A stretch of 64,000 nucleotides of DNA from Chitinibacter sp046530675 (GTDB lineage Bacteria; Pseudomonadota; Gammaproteobacteria; Burkholderiales; Chitinibacteraceae), in assembly GCF_046530675.1 (NCBI RefSeq), contig NZ_CP172558.1, positions 1,612,001 to 1,676,000 of the forward strand, in the 5' to 3' direction. The notes beneath the pieces are model-generated. The model was not told the DNA's origin and did not search any database. It saw nothing but the letters and a program-made list of their open reading frames with translations. This document shows, piece by piece, positions 43,869 through 52,638 of this stretch; position 1 is the stretch's first letter, and every line of letters begins with the position of its first letter. A program made the translations under genes and the position numbers.

Positions 43869-44816
43869 TCAATGTGGCAAGACATTATGCAAAATGGCAA
43901 TAGGTAGCGCACCGGCGACCATTAATAAGACTTGATGCAGTGTGTCTTTGATGTGTGGGCGTTTGTGCAGCGTTGGAATCAGGTCGGCAATCGCGACATA
44001 AATCAGACTCGCAGCGCCGAGTGCGAGCAAGTAGGGCTGCGCCGCTTCGACGATGCTCAGCGAATAATAGGCGAGCAGGCCACCGGCCAGTGCTGCCAGC
44101 GATGAGAACAAATTAAATAGCAGCGCTTTGGCCTTGCTATAACCCGAATGCAGCAGCACGATAAAGTCACCGACTTCCTGCGGAATTTCATGCGCAATAA
44201 TTGCCAGCGCCGTCGCGATGCCGACTGAGGTGTCGGCCATAAATGCTGCGGCAATCACCGCGCCATCGAGAAAATTATGGAAGGTATCGCCGACCATAAT
44301 CATCAAGCCGGCTCGACCATGATCGTGACCGTGCGAATGGCCGTGATTGTGGCCGCTGTGATCGTCATGCGCGTGCTCGTGGCCTTCGAGCTCTTCGCAT
44401 GACTCGTGATGGCAATGCCGCCAGATCACCAGTTTTTCCATTACAAAGAAAATAAAAATCCCGATCAGAATCGTCAGTGAAATCGCTTCAGGGCTGGCGT
44501 GAGATTCATGTTCGGCGGCGGTTTCAGCTTCATGAGTGCCTGTTGTGGCATGGGCGGCTGCGCTGGCCGGATTGGCGTCGTGCAGTAAAACTTCGACCGC
44601 TTGCGTCGCGTGCTGATGACCTTCGTGACCTTGATGGCTTTCGAAAGCATGCGGCAGGATTTCCAGAAACACGGCGGCGAGCAATGCGCCGACGGCAAAC
44701 GAAACCAGTTTGGGTATCCAGTGCGGCTTGGCAAAATACGCCATCGCGCCAGCGGCGAGGACGCTGAGCAAGCTGCCCAGCAAGCTCATGGTGATGATCC
44801 AGCTTAGTGTCGACAT
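43869..44816 (-). CDS. ZIP family metal transporter
   Basis: Inner-membrane importer of zinc or a related divalent metal. It has 315 residues from the ATG at 44816 (AGGA ten bases upstream). About eight helices are present. A long histidine-rich cytoplasmic loop lies in the middle (HEHAHDDHSGHNHGHSHGHD) and another His-containing segment near residues 60-110. The transport-site motifs are FHNFLDG in helix 4 and HEIPQE in helix 5. The metal is inferred from family. A dyad GTAAC-N6-GTTAC lies 28 bases upstream of the start and could be an operator. Confidence 0.92.
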   Translation of the reverse strand: MSTLSWIITMSLLGSLLSVLAAGAMAYFAKPHWIPKLVSFAVGALLAAVFLEILPHAFESHQGHEGHQHATQAVEVLLHDANPASAAAHATTGTHEAETAAEHESHASPEAISLTILIGIFIFFVMEKLVIWRHCHHESCEELEGHEHAHDDHSGHNHGHSHGHDHGRAGLMIMVGDTFHNFLDGAVIAAAFMADTSVGIATALAIIAHEIPQEVGDFIVLLHSGYSKAKALLFNLFSSLAALAGGLLAYYSLSIVEAAQPYLLALGAASLIYVAIADLIPTLHKRPHIKDTLHQVLLMVAGALPIAILHNVLPH

Positions 44817-44844
44817 AAAGAAAAAATCCTGCAGATGCAACACT

Positions 44845-44860
44845 GTAACATAAACGTTAC
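44845..44860. promoter_or_regulatory. Palindrome upstream of the ZIP gene
   Basis: GTAAC-N6-GTTAC, 28 bp from the ZIP start codon. Its placement fits a metalloregulator operator, but it does not match a consensus I can assert. Confidence 0.4.
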
Positions 44861-44903
44861 GCTAAGTCTGCTTGCAAACGATTCTCAGTTTGATGCTCGG
44901 CAA

Positions 44904-45710
44904 TTATTCCAGCCAAATCAAACTCGCCAGCCGACCCGTCTGACCATCGCGCCGATAGCTGAAATAAGTCTCGGCTTGCGTCACCGTACATTGGTCGCCG
45001 CCGTAAATAGTCGTAATACCCAGGGTGTGTAAGCGCTGGCGCGCCAATAGGTATATATCCGCCAGCCATTTACCTCCGTCTTGCGCGACAAAAGCTTGTT
45101 CGGCTTGCGCATCAATTGCCATAAAAGCGGCGCGGACTTCATCACCGACTTCAAATGTCTTCGGACCAATCGCGGGGCCGAGCCAGACGAGAATTTCGCT
45201 GACCGGACATGCCATTTTGGCGACTGTCGCCTCAATCACGCCATTGCACAAGCCGCGCCAACCCGCGTGCGCAGCGGCGACGACCGTTCCTGCTTGATCG
45301 CAAAACAGCAGCGGCAGGCAGTCGGCGGTCATTACGACGCTCACCACGCCGTGTGTGCGCGTGAAGCTAGCGTCGGCGTCGACCGGCGCGCTGATTTTGG
45401 CGGCGTCAACGATGGTAATACCATGCACCTGATTGAGCCACGCAGGCGCTTGAGGCAGCACTTGCGTGAGCAGGGCGCGATTGGCTGCGACGTGTTCTGG
45501 ATTATCGTTGACGTGGCTGCCGAGGTTAAAGCGATCAAATGGCGGCAAACTAAGCCCGCTCCGATTTGCAATACCATCATCGGTAAAACCATTGCGGGTG
45601 GTTTGTAGTGCTTTGACGTTGGCAGGTGCTGGCCAGTCGGGTGCAAAAACGCCCAGCGCGTTGGCGGTGGGCGTGAGTGCAGTTGCAGTGTTGATTTTAT
45701 TCACGGACAT
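44904..45710 (-). CDS. pgeF: Peptidoglycan-editing / multicopper-oxidase-like protein PgeF (YfiH, DUF152)
   Basis: Member of the YfiH/LACC1 family; homologues act as purine nucleoside phosphorylase/adenosine deaminase-like enzymes, and E. coli PgeF edits peptidoglycan composition. It has 268 residues. Metal ligands of the family are visible: NQVHG, TADCLPLLFCD, AHAGWRGL. It overlaps the 3' end of rluD by 14 bases, the same rluD-pgeF pairing as in E. coli. The usual clpB neighbour is absent here. Confidence 0.92.
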   Translation of the reverse strand: MSVNKINTATALTPTANALGVFAPDWPAPANVKALQTTRNGFTDDGIANRSGLSLPPFDRFNLGSHVNDNPEHVAANRALLTQVLPQAPAWLNQVHGITIVDAAKISAPVDADASFTRTHGVVSVVMTADCLPLLFCDQAGTVVAAAHAGWRGLCNGVIEATVAKMACPVSEILVWLGPAIGPKTFEVGDEVRAAFMAIDAQAEQAFVAQDGGKWLADIYLLARQRLHTLGITTIYGGDQCTVTQAETYFSYRRDGQTGRLASLIWLE

Positions 45711-46749
45711 AAATCAGTTCGCAATCGTGATCGTCGTCTTCATCGTCGTCTTCGTCGTACTGGTCTTTCGCCAGCTCCATATCGGCGCGTAGCGTAAAGA
45801 TTAACTGCTCCAGATCGTGCGGGATCGGCGCTTTCCATTCCATCGTTTTGCCGGTGGTCGGATGAACGAGCGACAGCTTGCGCGCATGCAATGCCTGACG
45901 ATTGAGTTCTTCGAGCGCCATTTTGACTTCCGGTGACGTATCCAGGCGCGGTGGTGTGCCATAGACCTGATCTGCGGCGAGTGGATGTTTGATGTGCGCC
46001 ATATGAACACGAATCTGATGCGTACGGCCGGTTTCCAGCCGGCATTCGATCAACGTGTAATCGGTGAATTTTTCGAGCACCAGATAATGCGTGATCGATT
46101 CTTTGCCATTGTGCACTACGGCCATTTTGATCCGTTCGCGCGGGTGACGGCCAATGGGCTCGTCCACTGTGCCATCGCGTTTGATATTGCCGCGTGCGAC
46201 AGCCAGGTAATGGCGTTTGACGGTGCGCGCCTGCAGTTGCTGTACCAGGTTGTTTTGCGCTTGCAGCGTGCGAGCAACAACCATCAGGCCACTGGTGTCT
46301 TTGTCGAGTCGGTGGACAATGCCGGCGCGTGGTACCTGGCGGACTTCCGGGTAATGAAACAGCAGCGCGTTGAGCAGTGTTCCTTCCCAGTTGCCATTCC
46401 CGGGGTGAACGACCAACCCTGCTGGTTTGTTAATCACCAGTAGCGTGTCATCTTCATAAATGACGTCCAGCGGCAGGTCTTCGGCCACGAAGGCAATTTC
46501 GTTCGGGTCAGCCTGAACATTAACTGTTAGCGTTTCGCCACCCCAAAGCTTGGTCTTGGTCGTGGCAAGTGCGCCATCAACGGTCACTTGACCGTCTTTA
46601 ATCCAAGTAGCCAAGCGTGAGCGTGAAAAATCAGGCAAAATCTTCGCCAGCGCGGCATCAAGACGCGTCCCCGCCAAATCGGCAGGAACAGTCAAGACAC
46701 GCGTGTCTGAGAAGTCGTTATAATCGTCGAGTTCAATATCGGATTGCAT
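45697..46749 (-). CDS. rluD: 23S rRNA pseudouridine synthase RluD
   Basis: Makes pseudouridines in helix 69 of 23S rRNA. It has 350 residues from the ATG at 46749 (another ATG at 46752); the frame runs on to 46881, inside bamD antisense. An N-terminal S4 domain (about 20-80: GTRLDAALAKILPDFSRSRL) is followed by the catalytic domain with HRLDKDTSGLMVVA (catalytic Asp near 148) and RTHQIRVHMAHIKHPLA. The C-terminal end is a strongly acidic Asp/Glu tail of about 20 residues. The start codon practically coincides with that of divergent bamD, so each promoter must lie inside the other gene. Confidence 0.94.
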   Translation of the reverse strand: MQSDIELDDYNDFSDTRVLTVPADLAGTRLDAALAKILPDFSRSRLATWIKDGQVTVDGALATTKTKLWGGETLTVNVQADPNEIAFVAEDLPLDVIYEDDTLLVINKPAGLVVHPGNGNWEGTLLNALLFHYPEVRQVPRAGIVHRLDKDTSGLMVVARTLQAQNNLVQQLQARTVKRHYLAVARGNIKRDGTVDEPIGRHPRERIKMAVVHNGKESITHYLVLEKFTDYTLIECRLETGRTHQIRVHMAHIKHPLAADQVYGTPPRLDTSPEVKMALEELNRQALHARKLSLVHPTTGKTMEWKAPIPHDLEQLIFTLRADMELAKDQYDEDDDEDDDHDCELIYVRE

Positions 46750-46750
46750 C

Positions 46751-47551
46751 ATGTATAAGATTCTACCTCGAATCCTCGTTTCTGCCTTGCTGTTTAGCTT
46801 AATGGTCGGTTGTGCCAATACCGGTACGACTAATGATGAAACGAAAGACTGGTCTGCGGATAAGCTGTTTTCTGAAGCCAAAAGCCAGCAGGGCAGCAGG
46901 GACTACACCAAATCAACCCAGTATTTTGAACGGTTGGAGGCTCGCTACCCCTACGGGAAATATGCGCAGCAAGCTCAGCTGGAAATCGCCTACAACCATT
47001 ATAAAGATCAGGAGCCCGCGCTGGCGCTGGCTTCGATTGAGCGCTTTATGAAGCAAAATCCGGCGCACCCGAGCCTGGACTACGCGATGTATCTGAAAGG
47101 TTTGGTCAATTTCAATGAGTCGCAAGGCTTTCTGTCGGCCTTGTCCAAGCAGGATATGTCCGAGCGCGATCCACGTGCCGCCAAAGAATCTTTCATGGCT
47201 TTTCGCGAGTTGATCGTACGTTTTCCGGATAGCAAATACAGCAGGGATGCCCAGTTGCGTATGGGCTATCTGTTGGGGGCGATGGCCAATTACGAGTTGC
47301 ATGTCGGCCGCTATTACTACAAGCGCGGCGCTTATCTGGCCGCAGCCAATCGTGGCAAGGCGCTGATTGATAATTACAGCAATACCAAGCAGGTCGAAGG
47401 CGCGCTGGCGCTGATGTACCACGCATACAATAAGCTGGGAATGACCGATTATCGTGACGATGCCAAGCGCGTCTTGCTGAAAAACTTCCCGAATAGCACT
47501 GCGCTTGAACAGGATATCCTGAGCGACCCATACTGGTGGGCGCCGATCTAA
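46751..47551 (+). CDS. bamD: Outer membrane assembly lipoprotein BamD
   Basis: Essential lipoprotein of the BAM complex that inserts outer-membrane beta-barrels. It has 266 residues. The signal peptide ends in the lipobox MVGC (Cys21) followed by Ala22, allowing outer-membrane sorting. Five TPR-like repeats follow (KLFSEAKSQQGSRDYTKSTQ; RYPYGKYAQQAQLEIAY; FPDSKYSRDAQLRMGYL). It is divergent from rluD with no spacer. The tRNA-Ala promoter begins 18 nt after its stop. Confidence 0.95.
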   Translation: MYKILPRILVSALLFSLMVGCANTGTTNDETKDWSADKLFSEAKSQQGSRDYTKSTQYFERLEARYPYGKYAQQAQLEIAYNHYKDQEPALALASIERFMKQNPAHPSLDYAMYLKGLVNFNESQGFLSALSKQDMSERDPRAAKESFMAFRELIVRFPDSKYSRDAQLRMGYLLGAMANYELHVGRYYYKRGAYLAAANRGKALIDNYSNTKQVEGALALMYHAYNKLGMTDYRDDAKRVLLKNFPNSTALEQDILSDPYWWAPI

Positions 47552-47569
47552 AATATTTGCAGTAAAGGC

Positions 47570-47598
47570 TTGACGGGGTGCGATAAGGTCTCTATTAT
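47570..47598 (+). promoter_or_regulatory. Sigma-70 promoter of the second tRNA array
   Basis: TTGACG at 47570 and TATTAT at 47593 with a 17-bp spacer, the same elements as in front of tRNA-Ser. A GC-rich discriminator follows, and tRNA-Ala starts 13 nt after the -10. Confidence 0.85.
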
Positions 47599-47610
47599 TC
47601 GCGTCTCTTT

Positions 47611-47686
<76 letters not shown>

Positions 47687-47730
47687 GATTGGATAATTTG
47701 CCGATTTGATCGACAAATTAAGCAGTAGAA

Positions 47731-47806
47731 GTCCCCATCGTCTAGAGGCCTAGGACACTGCCCTTTCACGGCGGCGACCGGGGTTCGAATCCCCGTGGGG
47801 ACGCCA
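47731..47806 (+). tRNA. tRNA-Glu (TTC), divergent body
   Basis: A 76-nt tRNA with CCA and anticodon loop CTTTCAC (TTC). Its D-arm (CATCGTCTAGAGGCC) differs clearly from the other three tRNA-Glu copies, making it a second isodecoder. Confidence 0.95.
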
Positions 47807-47834
47807 GCAGATTAAGTAAGTAATAAAAGTTTAA

Positions 47835-47909
47835 GTCCCTATAGTTTAGCGGTTAGAACACTGCCCTTTCACGGCGGCGGCCGGGGTTCGATTCCCCGTG
47901 GGGACGCCA
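47835..47909 (+). tRNA. tRNA-Glu (TTC), copy 3 of the common form
   Basis: 75 nt, identical to the copies at 7204 and 7419, 40 kb away. A terminator follows directly. Confidence 0.96.
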
Positions 47910-47918
47910 AATCAAAAT

Positions 47919-47946
47919 AAAAAAGACACCTTCGGGTGTCTTTTTT
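47919..47946 (+). terminator. Rho-independent terminator of the tRNA-Ala/Glu/Glu operon
   Basis: AAAAAAGACACC / GGTGTCTTTTTT around a TTCG tetraloop, 10 nt after the last tRNA. Confidence 0.94.
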
Positions 47947-48010
47947 ATTGCCTGTCGATCAGGCTATCCTGCCGTTACATTAAAAACAGCGAGCCAGACA
48001 GCAACAGATT

Positions 48011-48190
48011 CTAGACCTGTTCGCGTTGGTGGCGCTCGAATTCAATTCTGGCATGCGCCAGACAGTCATAAAAATCGATTCTCAGTTGCTGGCACAATTC
48101 CAAGCATTGCTCCAGTTCATTGGTAATTTCATGGCTAAGCCGCTGTTGCGCTTGTTGCGGATTGCCAGTTGTTGAATCTGTATTGAGCAT
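48011..48190 (-). CDS. Small hypothetical protein, 59 residues
   Basis: ATG at 48190 with GAGG eight bases upstream; TAG at 48013-48011. The product begins MLNTDSTTGNPQQAQQRLSH and is hydrophilic, Gln/Glu/Arg-rich and probably mostly helical (HEITNELEQCLELCQQLR), with three cysteines. I recognise no family. It is transcribed toward the terminator of the tRNA operon. A longer frame on the same strand (48288-48082) overlaps it out of register and has no SD, so I prefer this one. Evidence is the SD and composition only. Confidence 0.45.
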   Translation of the reverse strand: MLNTDSTTGNPQQAQQRLSHEITNELEQCLELCQQLRIDFYDCLAHARIEFERHQREQV

Positions 48191-48611
48191 GATCCCGACC
48201 TCAATGTGTGCTGTGCCAAGTGCCTATGGTCTGTTGACGTTGGTAAATATGCTTGAAACGACCATTCCTCTAATTTATTGCACCGCACTATTTCTTGCCG
48301 CAGCCACTGATCAGTTTGATTTAGATTATTTCATACAGGGTATAGGTATATCTATTGGTGCTTTAATAAAATTGATCTGTATTGATATACCCATCTTAAT
48401 GACTTTGATGGGCTCGAAGGTATGCAGCATAAGTGCAACACTTGAATCTAGTTAACCGGCTGCAAAGTCTATGCATTACCACCAAGGGGTGCTTGCTCAT
48501 GCTGGCCCAATGTTTAAATGACTTAAAACTGACTTGTTTGTTGTTTATGTTGTCATGATTCTTCCTGGGAAATAAGATTGATCCCTTTTTCTGAAAGGAT
48601 GGAGGGTTAGG
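48191..48611. other. 421-nt intergenic region
   Basis: AT-rich, between the small minus-strand ORF and the DUF898 gene. It holds an inverted pair GGGTATA (48338-48344) and TATACCC (48386-48392), with GGTATATC/GATATACC nested in it. An open frame crossing on the plus strand has no SD and looks accidental. The DUF898 promoter must lie here; I could not fix it. Confidence 0.45.
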
Positions 48612-49682
48612 ATGAATAACAATAATCCCGCTCGCTGGGCGCTGCAGTTTCATGGCCGTGGTGGCGAATATTTCCGGATCTGGATTGTCAATCTGCTGCT
48701 GAGCATTCTGACGCTGGGTATTTATTCGGCCTGGGCCAAGGTGCGCCGCTTGAAATATTTTTATGGCAATACCGAGCTGGCCGGCTCACGTTTTGATTAC
48801 ACCGCCAAGCCAATGCAAATTCTGATTGGCCGTCTGATTGCATTTGCGTTTTTCTTTGTTTACGCCATCAGCTCGAATGTGAGCCCGGTTTTGTCGGTGG
48901 TGGCCGCCGTGCTGCTACTGCTTGCGCTGCCATGGATGATTGTGCGCAGTATCCGCTTTAATCTACGCCAGACGCGTTATCGCAATGTAGCGTTTGATTT
49001 TCATGGCTCAGTCTGGGGCGCGGTTAAAAATTATCTGCTTTTGCCGTTGTTGCTGATTCCGACTCTGGGTCTGGCGCTGCCTTTTGTGCAGCATCAGCAA
49101 TACCGTTTTGTGCTTGATCACGCATCGTTTGGTAAGCAACGTTTTAGCGGCACGGCCTCGGCAGTCGGCGCTTACTACCGTGCTGCGCTGGCCGGTTTGG
49201 GTCTGATGATCGCGCTGGTCGTGCTCTTTGGGCTGACCGTAGGTGTGGCTATGTTAGGTGGTACCGCACTGGATATGAGTACACTGGCAAAGCAAGCGCC
49301 CGCAGAGATGGCCGCGCGTTTTGCTTTGCCTGCACTGGCCTACATTATCATGCTGATCGGCTTTAATTCGGTTGGTGCCGCTGTCAGTGTGGCGCAGGCC
49401 AACCACGGCTGGAGCAATACGGTGCTGGACGATGTGCGTTTTACCAGCTCGGTCAATCCCTGGGCGTATGGCCGGATGATGGCATGGCGTTTACCGCTGG
49501 TCGTAGTCACGCTGGGGCTGGCTTTGCCATGGCTGAAAGTGGCTCAGGCGCGTATGCGCACCGAAGGCATGCAGATCGAAGCGCCGCATGATTTGAGCCA
49601 ATTCGCCGCTGCGCAGCAGCAGTCGGGCTCGGCCATTGGTGCTGAGGCGTCTGATCTGTTTGACGTCGATCTGGCGCTATGA
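48612..49682 (+). CDS. DUF898 (YjgN family) inner-membrane protein
   Basis: Multi-pass membrane protein of 356 residues. It begins with the family-typical cytosolic WALQFHGRGGEYFRIWIVNL, then has about six helices, with the repeated elements GIYSAWAKVRRLKYFYGNTE and NPWAYGRMMAWRLP that look like an internal duplication. Function is unknown. GGAGG lies 10 bases before the ATG. It overlaps the downstream M48 protease by four bases (ATGA), a coupling that suggests joint function in envelope maintenance. Confidence 0.88.
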   Translation: MNNNNPARWALQFHGRGGEYFRIWIVNLLLSILTLGIYSAWAKVRRLKYFYGNTELAGSRFDYTAKPMQILIGRLIAFAFFFVYAISSNVSPVLSVVAAVLLLLALPWMIVRSIRFNLRQTRYRNVAFDFHGSVWGAVKNYLLLPLLLIPTLGLALPFVQHQQYRFVLDHASFGKQRFSGTASAVGAYYRAALAGLGLMIALVVLFGLTVGVAMLGGTALDMSTLAKQAPAEMAARFALPALAYIIMLIGFNSVGAAVSVAQANHGWSNTVLDDVRFTSSVNPWAYGRMMAWRLPLVVVTLGLALPWLKVAQARMRTEGMQIEAPHDLSQFAAAQQQSGSAIGAEASDLFDVDLAL

Positions 49683-50680
49683 TGCTCGTTGCCAGTTATC
49701 TGGACGGGCACAGCAGCGCGCTGCATCGTGTTCAGTTGCAGCGCATTGATGATTGTCTGTTGATTGTGGGCGAGGGCTGGACACGCGAAGTGGCCATTGC
49801 CGATTGCGAACTCGAAGCTGCGCTGGGTTCCTTGCCCAGCCGCGTGGTCTTTCCCGATGGTGCGACGCTGGAATGCGGCGAGCAGAGTGCATTGGCCGCG
49901 CTGCTCGGGCAAGAGCGCAATCGGCTGGCGCTGCTGGAGAGCCGCTGGCGCTACGCTGTTGCAGCACTATTCGCTATTGTGCTGGCAGCGATTGCGTTTT
50001 ACTTGCAGGGCATGCCGCTGATGGCGCAGCTGGCCGCCAGGCTGACTCCAGTCCAGCTTGAAGTGATGCTGGGGCAATCCACGCTGCAAACTCTGCCCAA
50101 GCTGGGGATTGAACTTGAAGCCAGCCAGATTGCGCCAGAGCGGCAACAGCGTCTGCGCCAACGTTTTCAGGCCTATACCGCCGGGTCGGGGTTTGTTTAC
50201 CAGCTGCATTTTTACGCCATGCCCGAAATTGGCGCCAATGCATTTGCCTTGCCCGGTGGAATGATCGTCGTGACCGATGGGCTGGCCAGCCTGCTCAATG
50301 ACGATGAGTTGATGGCGGTATTGCTGCATGAAATGGGGCACGTTCAACTGCAGCATGGCCTGCGCAATATCTATCAGAGTACCGGTATTGTGCTGGTGGC
50401 ATCGGTGATTCTGGGTGATGCGCCTGGCGCGATGGGCAATCTGGCGGCGACAGGTGCGATGCTGGTGCAGTTGGGTTACTCACGCCAGTTTGAGCACGAT
50501 GCGGACATTTTTGCCGCCGAACGTTTGCGTGAAACGGGGCAATCGCCCGCTTTACTGGCCGACGCGCTGCAAAAACTAAGCGCTTCGGTGAAAGATGCGC
50601 TCGATGTTCCCGAGCTGCTGGCAACGCATCCGGCAACACAAGAGCGGCTAAAAGCCTTGCGCAGTGCTGCAAATCCATAA
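49679..50680 (+). CDS. M48-family membrane metalloprotease
   Basis: Zinc peptidase of 333 residues. The N-terminal 90 residues form a small domain, followed by a transmembrane helix (about 96-116). The peptidase domain has the zinc site HEMGH at 217-221 and the downstream acidic ligand in FEHDADIFA near 272. The product resembles BepA/LoiP-like or Oma1-like envelope proteases but has no lipobox. It is encoded overlapping the DUF898 membrane protein. A bidirectional terminator follows. Confidence 0.9.
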   Translation: MMLVASYLDGHSSALHRVQLQRIDDCLLIVGEGWTREVAIADCELEAALGSLPSRVVFPDGATLECGEQSALAALLGQERNRLALLESRWRYAVAALFAIVLAAIAFYLQGMPLMAQLAARLTPVQLEVMLGQSTLQTLPKLGIELEASQIAPERQQRLRQRFQAYTAGSGFVYQLHFYAMPEIGANAFALPGGMIVVTDGLASLLNDDELMAVLLHEMGHVQLQHGLRNIYQSTGIVLVASVILGDAPGAMGNLAATGAMLVQLGYSRQFEHDADIFAAERLRETGQSPALLADALQKLSASVKDALDVPELLATHPATQERLKALRSAANP

Positions 50681-50713
50681 ACCACTTCATTAATCATTTG
50701 CTCTGCTCTAAAT

Positions 50714-50747
50714 AAAAAAAGCCACGACTCAGGTCGTGGCTTTTTTT
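50714..50747. terminator. Bidirectional terminator between the M48 gene and lpdA
   Basis: GCCACGAC / GTCGTGGC stem with loop TCAG, flanked by seven A on the left and seven T on the right, so it can end transcripts from both sides. Confidence 0.95.
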
Positions 50748-50762
50748 GCGCTCATTGAGCGA

Positions 50763-52547
50763 TTATTTCTTGCGTTGCGGTGGCAGATCGGTACATACGC
50801 CTTTGGCCACTTCGGCCGCCATGCCAATCGACTCGCCCATTGTTGGGTGCGGGTGAATGGTTTTGCCGATATCGACTGCGTCTGCGCCCATTTCAATACC
50901 CAGACACACTTCACCGATCATATCGCCCGCGTGCGGGCCAACAATCGCGCCGCCGAGGATCTGGCCGTTTTCCGCGTCGAAAATCAGCTTGGTGAAGCCT
51001 TCATCACGACCGTTGGCAATCGCACGGCCTGAAGCGGCCCATGGGAAGACGCCCTTGGTGATCTTGATGCCTTCTTTCTTGGCCTGATCTTCGGTTAAAC
51101 CTACCCAAGCCACTTCAGGGTCGGTGTAGGCTACGCCCGGAATCACGCGAGCGTCAAAATAGGCTTTGTGATCGGCGGCGTTCTCGGCAGCCACGTGCGC
51201 TTCGTGCACGGCTTTGTGCGCCAACATTGGCTGGCCGACCAGATCGCCAATCGCGAAGATGTTCGGCACATTGGTGCGCATTTGCTTGTCTACGGCGATA
51301 AAGCCACGCTCGTCAACGATCACACCGGCGTTTTCCGCACCGATTTTCTTGCCGTTTGGCGAGCGGCCGGTTGAGTACAGAACCAAGTCGTAGCATTGTG
51401 CTTCGGCTGGCGCTTTCGGGCCTTCAAACGTCACCCAGATGCCGTCTTCTTTCGGGACTATGCTGGTCGTTTTCGACTGCAACATGATGTTGTCAAAACG
51501 ATGTTTATTCCAGTCTTGCCATACTTTCACCAGATCGCGATCCGCGCCTTGCATCAGGCCGTCTGACAATTCAACCACGTCCAGACGCGCGCCCAGCGTT
51601 GAATACACCGTACCCATTTCCAGGCCGATAATGCCGCCGCCGATAATCAGCATGCGTTTGGGTACAGATTTGAGCTCCAGCGCGCCGGTTGAATCAACGA
51701 TACGTGGATCGTTCGGGATGAATGGCAGTTTCACCGCTTGCGAGCCCGCAGCGATAATCGCTTTGGCAAACTTAATGACTTTTTTCTCGCCAGTCAGATC
51801 TTTGCCTGAGCCCGAAGTCAGTTGCACTTCGATGTGGTTGGCATCGAGGAAAGTACCGATACCACGCACATGCTCGACTTTACGCATCTTGGCCATGCCA
51901 GCCAGACCGCCAGTGAGCTTGTTAATGACTTTTTCTTTGTAGCCACGTAGGCCGTCGATATCGACTTCCGGCTTGCCAAACTTGATACCGTTCGATGCCA
52001 AGTGAGCCACTTCATCGATCACCGCTGCATTGTGCAGCAAGGCTTTCGATGGAATACAACCGACGTTCAAACACACACCGCCGAGTGAGCCATAACGCTC
52101 AACCAGTACGGTTTTCAGACCCAAATCAGCCGAGCGGAACGCAGCAGAATAGCCGCCAGGGCCAGCGCCCAAGACCATCATGTCCACTTCCATGTCCACC
52201 GCGCCAGCGTATTGGCCAGCAACGGGGGCTGCTACTGGAGCGGCAGGCGCAGCAACTGGTGTTGCAGCCGGAGTTGGTGCCGCGGCCGCTGGAGCTGCTG
52301 CGCTGGCAGCAACTTCAACAATCGCGATCACGCTGCCTTCGGATACTTTGTCGCCAATTGCGACTTTCAGCTCTTTGATCACGCCGGCGTGAGTGGCTGG
52401 CACTTCCATCGTCGCTTTATCGGTTTCCAGTGTAATCAGGCTTTCTTCGACGGCAACGGTGTCGCCGACTTTAACAAACAACTCGATAATCGCCACATCG
52501 CTATGGCCACCAATATCGGGTACTTTCAATTCAATCGTATTGCTCAT
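50763..52547 (-). CDS. lpdA: Dihydrolipoyl dehydrogenase with N-terminal lipoyl domain (E3)
   Basis: Flavoenzyme that reoxidises dihydrolipoamide of the pyruvate dehydrogenase complex. It has 594 residues, about 115 more than ordinary E3, because of an N-terminal lipoyl domain (Lys44 in ETDKATM) and an Ala/Pro-rich hinge (about 85-115). The redox disulfide is in GGVCLNVGCIPSKALL (near Cys158 and Cys163), NAD and FAD Rossmann motifs are intact, and HPHPTMGES near the end holds the catalytic His. This fused form is known in Neisseria and other betaproteobacteria. Last gene of aceE-aceF-lpdA. Confidence 0.96.
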   Translation of the reverse strand: MSNTIELKVPDIGGHSDVAIIELFVKVGDTVAVEESLITLETDKATMEVPATHAGVIKELKVAIGDKVSEGSVIAIVEVAASAAAPAAAAPTPAATPVAAPAAPVAAPVAGQYAGAVDMEVDMMVLGAGPGGYSAAFRSADLGLKTVLVERYGSLGGVCLNVGCIPSKALLHNAAVIDEVAHLASNGIKFGKPEVDIDGLRGYKEKVINKLTGGLAGMAKMRKVEHVRGIGTFLDANHIEVQLTSGSGKDLTGEKKVIKFAKAIIAAGSQAVKLPFIPNDPRIVDSTGALELKSVPKRMLIIGGGIIGLEMGTVYSTLGARLDVVELSDGLMQGADRDLVKVWQDWNKHRFDNIMLQSKTTSIVPKEDGIWVTFEGPKAPAEAQCYDLVLYSTGRSPNGKKIGAENAGVIVDERGFIAVDKQMRTNVPNIFAIGDLVGQPMLAHKAVHEAHVAAENAADHKAYFDARVIPGVAYTDPEVAWVGLTEDQAKKEGIKITKGVFPWAASGRAIANGRDEGFTKLIFDAENGQILGGAIVGPHAGDMIGEVCLGIEMGADAVDIGKTIHPHPTMGESIGMAAEVAKGVCTDLPPQRKK

Positions 52548-52590
52548 GATTTATTCCTGTGAGGTCAAGGGTATGAGGTGGGAGCGATTA

Positions 52591-52618
52591 TGGGTATTGC
52601 CCTGCAGGTCAATACCCA
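52591..52618. other. Hairpin in aceF-lpdA spacer
   Basis: TGGGTATTG / CAATACCCA perfect nine-bp stem, ten-base loop, 21 nt after the aceF stop in a 91-nt spacer. Flanking GAGC/GCTC can extend it. No U-tract. Confidence 0.7.
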
Positions 52619-52638
52619 AGCTCTCACGCCTCGCAGAA

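Noticed and set aside
48120..48455. 111-residue plus-strand frame with hydrophobic stretch
   Set aside because: No SD, overlaps a better supported small ORF on the other strand, and runs through an inverted repeat.
52548..52638. Hairpin in the aceF-lpdA spacer as a rho-independent terminator
   Set aside because: No U-tract follows on the minus strand.
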